Shown piece after piece: positions 1 through 5,315 of a DNA stretch of 6,787 nucleotides (position 1 is its first letter; each line of letters starts with the position of its first letter). The notes beneath the pieces were generated by a model, which worked only from the letters and a program-made list of their open reading frames with translations, made no database searches and was not told the origin of the DNA. The stretch covers positions 1 to 6,787 of the forward strand of contig JAYVCL010000099.1 of the NCBI GenBank assembly GCA_043749975.1. Reading direction: 5' to 3'. The DNA comes from JANYJJ01 sp043749975 (GTDB taxonomy: Bacteria; Pseudomonadota; Gammaproteobacteria; Burkholderiales; Burkholderiaceae_C). A program made the position numbers and the translations under genes.

Positions 1-179
1 TGGTCGATCTTGATGCTGCAGCCGGCCTCCTTGCACCATGTGACGAACAGGTCGCGGCCGTCGCGGTCGAGGTCGGTCAGCGCCAGGCGGCAGACGCCAC
101 CCTTCGGCGTGGCGCCGATCTTCGCCATCGTCATCAGGCTGGCCCACAAACGGTCACCGTTGATCTTCATTTCAGCCAT
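1..179 (-). CDS. Zn-dependent M20-family hydrolase, N-carbamoyl-amino-acid hydrolase / beta-ureidopropionase-like (5' end only)
   Basis: Only the first 59 residues are present; the gene runs off the left edge. The visible N-terminus includes ING-RLW-SLM, then KIGATPKGGVCRLALTDLDR, then GRDLFVTWC. This is the characteristic opening of allantoate amidohydrolase / N-carbamoyl-L-amino-acid hydrolase / beta-ureidopropionase proteins (peptidase family M20). The catalytic and metal-binding residues lie outside the window, so the exact substrate cannot be read. The family cleaves N-carbamoyl amino acids to the free amino acid, CO2 and ammonia in the cytoplasm. Next to a divergent RutR-type regulator, N-carbamoyl-beta-alanine is the most likely substrate (last step of reductive uracil degradation); this is inference. 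The ATG at 179 is chosen because AAGGAG lies 7 nt upstream; a second Met three codons later is less well placed. An allantoate or hydantoin-pathway role is the main alternative. Confidence 0.85.
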   Translation of the reverse strand, partial: MAEMKINGDRLWASLMTMAKIGATPKGGVCRLALTDLDRDGRDLFVTWCKEAGCSIKID

Positions 180-186
180 GACGAGA

Positions 187-192
187 CTCCTT
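187..192 (-). promoter_or_regulatory. Ribosome binding site of the hydrolase gene
   Basis: Read on the minus strand this is AAGGAG, 7 nt before the ATG at 179. It is a strong Shine-Dalgarno match at normal spacing, and it selects that ATG over the second Met three codons downstream. Confidence 0.75.
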
Positions 193-277
193 GCTGTCAT
201 CCGACGAGATCCGGTTTATGCACCCGAACGCGGCGTGCGTCCACCATTCACCCTCAAGAATGCAACCCGCATGCCAG

Positions 278-295
278 TTTGACCATATGGACAAA
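278..295. promoter_or_regulatory. RutR operator in the divergent hydrolase/rutR promoter region
   Basis: The core TTGACCATATGGACAA (279-294) matches the published E. coli RutR consensus TTGACCA-NN-TGGTCAA at 13 of 14 defined positions; the only mismatch is A291. Both outer flanking bases (T278, A295) extend the dyad. It sits between the two divergent starts, about 100 bp from the hydrolase ATG and 54 bp before the proposed rutR GTG. That is where one site could repress both genes. The family releases DNA on binding uracil or thymine, so pyrimidines would induce the hydrolase. I could not fix the -10 and -35 elements of either promoter. Confidence 0.8.
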
Positions 296-336
296 TACCG
301 AGTCGCGGGCGAGACTGATCGCTCAACCACCCGAAC

Positions 337-340
337 GAGG
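337..340 (+). promoter_or_regulatory. Ribosome binding site selecting the GTG start of rutR
   Basis: GAGG lies 9 nt before the GTG at 350. The in-frame ATGs further upstream at 191, 221, 260 and 287 lack a comparable site, and the last one lies inside the RutR operator. This supports the GTG as the true start, although the match is short. Confidence 0.45.
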
Positions 341-349
341 CCGCCAGCC

Positions 350-970
350 GTGACCCGAAAGAAGATCGCCGCGCCGGTTGCGGACAAGCGCACGGCCGTG
401 CTGCATGCGGCGCTCGGGCTGTTCTCGCGCTACGGCTTGCACGGCACCAGCGTGGACCAGATCGCGGCACGCGCCGGCGTATCGAAGAGCAACCTGCTGT
501 ACTACTTCGTGAACAAGGAAGAGCTGTACGTTTGCGTGCTGCGCGACCTGCTGCAGGTCTGGCTTGCGCCGCTGCGCGAGTTCAGCGCCGAGCAGGACCC
601 GCAGCGCGTGATCGGCGACTACATCCGCCGCAAGCTCGCCGCGTCGCGCGACAACCCGGACGCGTCGCGCCTGTTCTGCCTCGAGATTGTCCAGGGCGCG
701 CCGCTGTTGCGCGACGAACTCGGTCGCGAACTGCGTGACCTGGTGGAGCAGAAATCTGCCGTGATCCAGAGTTGGATTGACGCCGGGCGCCTGGCGCCGG
801 TCGACCCGCAGCACCTGCTGTTCATGCTGTGGGCCACCACCCAGCACTACGCCGATTTCGCGGTGCAGGTGGAGGCACTGACGGGGCAGACGCTGGCGAA
901 CCCGGCGTTCTTCGAGCAGACGGTGGCGAATGTGCAGGCGGTGGTGTTGCGGGGGGTGGGGCCGAGGTAG
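350..970 (+). CDS. rutR: RutR-like TetR-family repressor of pyrimidine catabolism
   Basis: This is a 206-residue TetR-family one-component repressor, close to the roughly 212 residues of E. coli RutR. The N-terminal DNA-binding domain covers about residues 13-60, with the helix-turn-helix at about 33-52 (TSVDQIAARAGVSKSNLLYY). The rest aligns with E. coli RutR from memory almost without gaps: VLRDLLQVWLAPL (63-75), SRLFCLEI (106-113), GAPLL-DEL (116-123), DPQHLLFMLWA (152-162), TQHYADFAVQVEALTG (164-179) and FFEQTVANVQ (187-196). RutR binds uracil or thymine in the C-terminal domain and then leaves its operator. The open frame extends back to ATG 191, but that reading would translate through the operator and would add a tail of about 53 residues that is absent from the family, so GTG 350 is preferred. 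It is divergent from the hydrolase and probably autoregulated. Codons are strongly GC-rich (43 of 60 bases at 601-660). Confidence 0.88.
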   Translation: MTRKKIAAPVADKRTAVLHAALGLFSRYGLHGTSVDQIAARAGVSKSNLLYYFVNKEELYVCVLRDLLQVWLAPLREFSAEQDPQRVIGDYIRRKLAASRDNPDASRLFCLEIVQGAPLLRDELGRELRDLVEQKSAVIQSWIDAGRLAPVDPQHLLFMLWATTQHYADFAVQVEALTGQTLANPAFFEQTVANVQAVVLRGVGPR

Positions 971-1001
971 GCGGGGCGGTGGTCGGCGCGTGACCGCAAT
1001 C

Positions 1002-1038
1002 GACCCAAAGGAGCCCGTGGCGGTTTTCTGAGCGAACG
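1002..1038 (+). repeat. Diverged dispersed repeat, copy 1 (inverted with respect to copy 2)
   Basis: This copy begins GACCCAAAG and pairs with minus-strand sequence at 6770-6736. Hand alignment gives about 26 of 37 matching positions with two single-base gaps: GACCCAAAG, AGC, GT, CGG, TTC, G, C and AACG are shared in order. It starts 31 bp after the rutR stop. It may belong to a genome-wide intergenic repeat family or mark the edge of an insertion; the window cannot decide. Confidence 0.4.
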
Positions 1039-1189
1039 ACCGGTCCACCTTGGAACTTGACCTTCGCCGACGCCGTCGAGCAATTCAGAGAGGGCGACAG
1101 CGGTCGTTCGCGGGTGGCAACTGCCGACCGGGACAAGATCGCGGCTGAACGGCTGCATCCGAAATTCGCGAACTGGCGCTGACGACCCG

Positions 1190-1206
1190 GAGCTGCCATG
1201 CAGCTC
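1190..1206. repeat. Short inverted repeat, 7-bp arms with a 3-nt spacer
   Basis: GAGCTGC-CAT-GCAGCTC is a perfect 7-bp dyad. It lies 114 bp beyond the ietS stop on the minus strand. There is no T-run on either side, so it is not a standard intrinsic terminator. A role as a weak processing or stability hairpin is possible but unsupported. Confidence 0.35.
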
Positions 1207-1319
1207 TATGAGGAGCGGACAACCAAACTCATAGCGTTCGAGCGCTCACTGCCTCGAATGCTGCGAGCTTCAGCACGCACCACGCGATCAGCAATCGGTT
1301 CCTAGTTCCGCAGGTTCGA

Positions 1320-3869
1320 TCAGATGTTCACAACGACTGGCACGGCCGCCTGTGCGGCCACCTTTTGAGCAATCGGCGTGTAAAGGTCAACGTCCGTCTC
1401 CGGGGTGCGGATCGAGACGATGAGGCTGTAGCGGGCTGGCAAGTTGTAGCGTTCTTGGGCCGGTCGGGTGCGCCACCAGCCCTTGGCGGGGTAGACGGCA
1501 ATGAAGCCACGGTTGGCCAGTTCGGCTGCCGTGCCTCGCCAGATGTCTTTGTGCAGCGAGCCGCGATGCCGCTGCCGATCCCCAAGGACCCAGTCTGGGT
1601 CCTTTGGATCGGTCGGGTCGCCATCGTCTTCGCGTTCGACGGCGGCATTGATGCGGGCGACGAAATCCTCGGTTGTCGCGTCAAGCGGCCGTTGAACATC
1701 AAAGCGAAGTCGGTGCGATGCGTAGTGGAACTTCGACGTCGTGCCTCGCGCCGAAGGGTTCGGCTCGACGAAGTAGGACAGGGTCACGCACATCTCGACG
1801 TTGGTGGCCGGCGGCAACGCAAGCAACTCCTGCTTCGGCCAGGGCAGCGAATGGAGATTCATGTCGCGGCTGCTGATGGGCTTGCCCGTGAATTTTTGGA
1901 ACGGGCGCACCATGTCCTCTACTACCAGGGTCAGCGAGTTACCCGCACTCCACAAGGCCCGCTCAAGGCTCGGCGCTCCCCACCCGCAATGTCGAATCAT
2001 GCGTACGTACTCGGCCTTGCTCGCGTTGCCATTGCCATTGCCTGGCAAGTAGACGGCGCGCATTGCGACTGTCCAGTCGGCGGAGTGCACGATCAGCGCT
2101 CGAATGGTCTCGGGGCGCAGCGCCGGGTAGGACGCCATTAACTGCGCGGCCATCCGGGCACCAAGTGCCGACGCCGCACTGGTGGCATTGGTCGTCGTGA
2201 AGAGTCGCTCCAGCGGCAGGTTGTTCGTGGACAGCAGATGCAGGCTGTGGAGGCCGATCGCGCCGCGCACATCCTTTCCTACGTTGCCGCCTTCAAAGAC
2301 CACGTCGGGTTTCAAGGGCCACGCTGGCTCCCAAGTCGCAGACGTGCTGGTGTAGGGGCTGAGGCCACCCAGTGGCGCCACCGGCACCGAGTCTTGGGCG
2401 TTGGCTTCGGTGATGACGACCTTTTCCGTGAAGGCACCAACGGTGAGCGCGTTCCAAGCCTGCCCAGGGTCGCGAACGCCATTGGTGCTCAAGCTCGCGG
2501 GGTACCTGTTCCATGCCTGGGGATCTTCGGTGTTGCCCGCGCACAGCACGAACAGGCGGGGAAACTGCCCGTCGCCGTCGTAGTCACTGGCCAGCCGGTC
2601 CACCGTGGCCGACCAAGCGGAGGGGCGTCCACGATCCCGGTCGTCGCTCGACGTGACTGCCGACGTGAAGACCCTTGGGCGTTTTGGCGCGCTGACCTCC
2701 GGGCGACCCACTGCCTCGGCAAACAGGTACCCATGTTGCCGGGAGTCATCGGCATTGGCGCCTTGCTCTGGCGTGAGCTTGACCGACTCCAGGCGATGAG
2801 AGCCGACAAGCGGCCCATTTGATGCAAGTGCATCCGCCAGATCGCCCAGCGCCACCAAGCCGGCGAGACCGGTGCCATGGTTCGCGGTGTCGTCGACGCC
2901 CCACGCCGGATTGACAGTGTGAAGGTCGGCGGTGGCGATGAAGGGTGACAGAAGAGGATGACCGCGATTCACGCCCGAGTCGAGCAGGCACACCCGAGGC
3001 GTTCCATCTTCGTCAGAGGCGACCGTCAATCGAGCGAGGGCTTCCTCGGCCCACTCCTGCTGCTCTTCCGGCTCCAAGCCGTCGAAGAAGGCGGCAGTTT
3101 CCTTTGCTCGGCGCAATTCGGCCACGCAGTTCAGTGTCATCACAGATGTCGAGAACTGCTGTTGCGAGCCGTACATCAAAACGACGGTCCGCTCGGGGAA
3201 GTTGATCTGGTGCTCGGCAACCTGGCACTCGGCGAGGCTGGCCAGCTTGCGGAAATCTGCGACCACCGCGTTGCGGTTGCCCCGCACCGGCAACCAGATC
3301 TCCCACCAGAATGGCTCGGAGGCATCATGCGGAAGCAAGGCTGGATCGTCGGTCCACATCGCCCGAACTTCGGCGCGGCGGATGGACGAGATCGTGTTCA
3401 GCAGCGCGTGGTGATCGGAGGAGTCGCCGTTCGCCTTCTTGCGGTCGGCCAGGTAGTCCTCGACGTACTTCTCGAAATGATCGAGCTTCCCGTCAGGGAC
3501 GAAGACATTGGCGTACGTCGTACCCGCTTCGGTGCGGATGCTCAGCACCTCGATCTTCTTCCGAGCGTCCTTCCCAATCTCGCTGCCGAGGCTTTCAAAA
3601 GCGAGGGCAATGTCCGGTATGCCGGCGAACTGAACTTGGAGGCCCAGGCCACTTTCGAGCCCCTGTTCTTGCTGGGCAGCGACCACCGCAATCGAAACTG
3701 ACTTCAGTGCGACGAGTTGGGCTTTCAGCGAAGTGCCGTGCTGCGCGCGGTCGGGCACGGGCACTTCGGTCGGTCCACCGCCGCCGGACGAAGGCGCGGT
3801 GAACGCCTGCGCCGCCGACGTGTTCGACAGGACGAGATGTGGGCGCCTATCCTGGGGTTGATCCGGCAT
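1320..3869 (-). CDS. ietS: IetS-like subtilisin-family (S8) serine protease, effector of the IetAS pair
   Basis: This is an 849-residue subtilase with an intact catalytic set. Asp297 lies in CLLDSGV, His331 in NHGTGLAGL, the oxyanion-hole Asn446 in VLCAGN, and Ser564 in NATSAAS. The serine motif has Ala where most subtilases have Gly (GTS). There is no signal peptide or membrane segment, so a cytoplasmic protease is expected, unlike secreted subtilisins. About 280 residues precede the catalytic domain. This part has a Gly/Pro-rich leader to about 45 and mixed helix and strand after that; I recognise no known domain in it. About 200 residues follow the catalytic domain, with strand-rich segments such as VEMCVTLSYFVEP and YSLIVSIRTP. 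It lies downstream of the AAA+ gene and overlaps it by 23 nt. There is no clear Shine-Dalgarno, so translational coupling is likely. Family knowledge: in IetAS the protease is the toxic partner and the ATPase the antidote. The substrate is unknown. The gene name rests on architecture, not on a search. Confidence 0.8.
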   Translation of the reverse strand: MPDQPQDRRPHLVLSNTSAAQAFTAPSSGGGGPTEVPVPDRAQHGTSLKAQLVALKSVSIAVVAAQQEQGLESGLGLQVQFAGIPDIALAFESLGSEIGKDARKKIEVLSIRTEAGTTYANVFVPDGKLDHFEKYVEDYLADRKKANGDSSDHHALLNTISSIRRAEVRAMWTDDPALLPHDASEPFWWEIWLPVRGNRNAVVADFRKLASLAECQVAEHQINFPERTVVLMYGSQQQFSTSVMTLNCVAELRRAKETAAFFDGLEPEEQQEWAEEALARLTVASDEDGTPRVCLLDSGVNRGHPLLSPFIATADLHTVNPAWGVDDTANHGTGLAGLVALGDLADALASNGPLVGSHRLESVKLTPEQGANADDSRQHGYLFAEAVGRPEVSAPKRPRVFTSAVTSSDDRDRGRPSAWSATVDRLASDYDGDGQFPRLFVLCAGNTEDPQAWNRYPASLSTNGVRDPGQAWNALTVGAFTEKVVITEANAQDSVPVAPLGGLSPYTSTSATWEPAWPLKPDVVFEGGNVGKDVRGAIGLHSLHLLSTNNLPLERLFTTTNATSAASALGARMAAQLMASYPALRPETIRALIVHSADWTVAMRAVYLPGNGNGNASKAEYVRMIRHCGWGAPSLERALWSAGNSLTLVVEDMVRPFQKFTGKPISSRDMNLHSLPWPKQELLALPPATNVEMCVTLSYFVEPNPSARGTTSKFHYASHRLRFDVQRPLDATTEDFVARINAAVEREDDGDPTDPKDPDWVLGDRQRHRGSLHKDIWRGTAAELANRGFIAVYPAKGWWRTRPAQERYNLPARYSLIVSIRTPETDVDLYTPIAQKVAAQAAVPVVVNI

Positions 3870-4887
3870 GGGTGGACGAGTGCTTTGTGTTCTGTGTCAG
3901 CTTTGCACTGATGAGACGGCGCTCCTCTAACGCGCGCCCCAGCTCAGCTGGTTGCACTTTCGTGTGGTCCTGCAGGATCGCGTGCTTGATGGCTGCGTCA
4001 ACCGCCCTACAAATCTCGGCATGACTCAGAGCTTCAACCTGCCCAAGAAGCGCGTCCTTGCGGAATGGCTTGGGCGCGAAGCGGCCGAGGCGCGAGCGAA
4101 TCAGGTCTGCGGCTTGCGCTGGCGATGGAATGTGGTACTCCACCACGTCGTCGAACCGTCGGAAAAGCGCGTAGTCGAGAATCTCTCCGTGATTCGTCGC
4201 GGCGATGATCAGGCTGTTCGAAGTGTCCTGCTCAATCATCTGCAGAAAACTGTTCAGCACCCGGCGAATCTCGCCCACGTCGTTCGCCATACCGCGCTGT
4301 GATCCGATGGCGTCAAACTCATCGAAAAAATAGACGCCGCGAATATCGGTCACCGCGTCGAATACCTGACGAAGTTTCGAGGCCGTTTCGCCCATGAATT
4401 TCGTGATCAGCGAATCGAGCCGAACCAGGAACAGCGGGATACCCAGTTCACCCGCCAGGGCAGAAGCCGTCATCGTTTTGCCGGTGCCGGGTGGGCCGAC
4501 CAGCAGGAGCTTGCGGCGCGGCGCCAGTCCGTGTTCCTTGATGCGGGCCAGCTGGCGCTGCTCCTTGAGCACTCGCTGAAGCTGGTTCGAAGCGACTTCG
4601 TCCAGCACCATGTCACCCAGCCGGTTCGCAGGATGAGACACCGTCAGCAGGCTGGCCAGCTCGCCGCGCGGCTTGGCTGCGCTGCCGATGGCGACCAGTT
4701 TGCCCGAGGCGTCTTGGCCAATCCGAGCCTTGGCCGCATCGATCATCTCGCGGAGCTCTTCGGCAAGCTTGCCATGGCCCAACTTCGCTTCATGCGCGGC
4801 TACCTGCATCGCGACGGACAAGAATTGTCCATCGTCGCGACTGATGTGCGACTTGATGAGCGCCTTGAGTTGGTCGGAGCTGGCCAC
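3847..4887 (-). CDS. ietA: IetA-like AAA+ ATPase, antidote/regulator of the IetAS pair
   Basis: This is a 346-residue classical AAA+ ATPase. A helical N-terminal region (about 1-80) precedes the motor. Walker A is GPPGTGKT (131-138). A pore-loop-like KFMGE is at 163-167. Walker B is VYFFDEFD (185-192, catalytic Glu190). Sensor 1 is IIAATN (Asn232). RRFDD carries paired arginine fingers (Arg243, Arg244). A helical lid with SHAEICRAV (288-296) follows, in the position of the usual sensor-2 SGADI segment. All motifs needed for ATP hydrolysis and hexamer formation are present. The start is GTG at 4887; no in-frame ATG was found in the upstream frame and no good Shine-Dalgarno is visible, so expression may be low or leader-dependent. 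It is first in a two-gene operon with the S8 protease. Family knowledge: IetA counteracts IetS toxicity. How it controls the protease (remodelling, delivery or inhibition) is not established by this sequence. Confidence 0.82.
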   Translation of the reverse strand: MASSDQLKALIKSHISRDDGQFLSVAMQVAAHEAKLGHGKLAEELREMIDAAKARIGQDASGKLVAIGSAAKPRGELASLLTVSHPANRLGDMVLDEVASNQLQRVLKEQRQLARIKEHGLAPRRKLLLVGPPGTGKTMTASALAGELGIPLFLVRLDSLITKFMGETASKLRQVFDAVTDIRGVYFFDEFDAIGSQRGMANDVGEIRRVLNSFLQMIEQDTSNSLIIAATNHGEILDYALFRRFDDVVEYHIPSPAQAADLIRSRLGRFAPKPFRKDALLGQVEALSHAEICRAVDAAIKHAILQDHTKVQPAELGRALEERRLISAKLTQNTKHSSTHAGSTPG

Positions 4888-5315
4888 GGGAAGGTATGAA
4901 AAAGATGACGGTTAGGGTGGATCATTGTGCCTGTCCGCGCCAGATTGAGGGTCAGGGACGGCCCTGAAGATGTTGCCCCTCGATTGGTGCTGGACGAGGC
5001 GCCGGATGTCTGGTCTACGAGACTTTGACGAACGTCCGCAACTGGCCGGGACTACCCGTTCGCAGAGCTCGCCGACAGCTGCCATTGGGCAACCTTGCGA
5101 TCATGCTGAAGGACTGCTGCCGGTCGATCGAACTGACCGAGTGGCCGCTTCCGCTGGAAACCAACCATCCCGCTCGAATACTGCACACCCGTAGCTCCGT
5201 CGCAACTTGCTCTTGCAGAACTTTAGCGGCCAACCTAGCTGTATCGCCGGTATAGGCACTAGCCGCCCGAGTTAGCTCTGGTACCCGTTCGTTGGAGGCA
5301 CAGCGAAATCACGGG
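4888..5315. other. Intergenic region upstream of ietA, with a possible decayed frame
   Basis: This 428-bp stretch lies between the membrane-protein gene and ietA. It should contain the ietA promoter, but I found no convincing -35/-10 pair; an AT-rich patch lies at about 4896-4908. An inverted repeat at 4952-4967 is a possible control site. On the minus strand a frame stays open from 5308 to the TAG at 5015 without any ATG. Its first half reads as a helix (PELTRAASAYTGDTARLAAK, then VLQEQVATEL), and a TTG at 5233 is the only plausible start. A plus-strand frame at 5025-5255 covers the same bases. Neither frame resembles a gene I know. The gap suggests ietAS has its own promoter rather than sharing one with the membrane-protein gene. 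Confidence 0.45.
4952..4967. repeat. Inverted repeat upstream of ietA
   Basis: TCAGGG-ACGG-CCCTGA has perfect 6-bp arms and a 4-nt spacer. It is centred about 72 bp before the ietA GTG, in the range of an operator or a 5'-leader hairpin. A dyad of this size is not rare by chance, so function is only a possibility. Confidence 0.3.

Larger units (their letters stand above)
971..1319. other. Intergenic stretch with a dispersed-repeat copy and a decayed open frame
   Basis: This 349-bp stretch lies between the convergent ends of rutR and ietS. It holds a diverged repeat copy at 1002-1038. It also holds an open frame at 994-1182 with no ATG, whose last part reads like protein (ending ERLHPKFANWR then TGA), and a 7-bp inverted repeat at 1190-1206. 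A 35-codon frame starts at ATG 1198 and ends at 1305; it has a GGAG 5 nt upstream but nothing else in its favour. No T-tract follows any hairpin on either strand, so I cannot assign a terminator to rutR or ietS. It is best read as a junction between conserved chromosome and accessory DNA, containing debris. Confidence 0.5.

Noticed and set aside
191..349. N-terminal extension of the rutR frame from ATG 191 (also ATG 221, 260 and 287)
   Set aside because: It reads through the divergent promoter and RutR operator, lacks ribosome sites and has no counterpart in RutR proteins.
1010..1030. GGCGGTTTTCT after rutR as an intrinsic terminator
   Set aside because: No stable stem ends at the short T-run.
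323..1048. Long minus-strand frame antisense to rutR
   Set aside because: Arg/Pro/Gln/His-rich translation typical of a GC-rich shadow frame; rutR on the other strand is unambiguous.
1198..1305. 35-codon plus-strand frame with GGAG 5 nt upstream
   Set aside because: Too short and featureless (Arg/Ser/Thr-rich end); a ribosome-site match alone is not enough, and it starts inside an inverted repeat.
1305..1322. T-loop-like GGTTCGATC suggesting a tRNA 3' end or attachment site
   Set aside because: No complementary T-stem, acceptor stem or CCA-adjacent structure around it.
1365..2141. Long plus-strand frame antisense to the ietS 3' half
   Set aside because: No family resemblance; it lies wholly opposite the protease catalytic and C-terminal regions.
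2958..3701. Long plus-strand frame antisense to the ietS 5' half
   Set aside because: Shadow of the protease frame in GC-rich DNA, with no recognisable domain.
5025..5255. 76-codon plus-strand frame in the ietA upstream gap
   Set aside because: No ribosome site, unusual Cys/Arg content and no recognisable family; it competes with an equally weak minus-strand frame.
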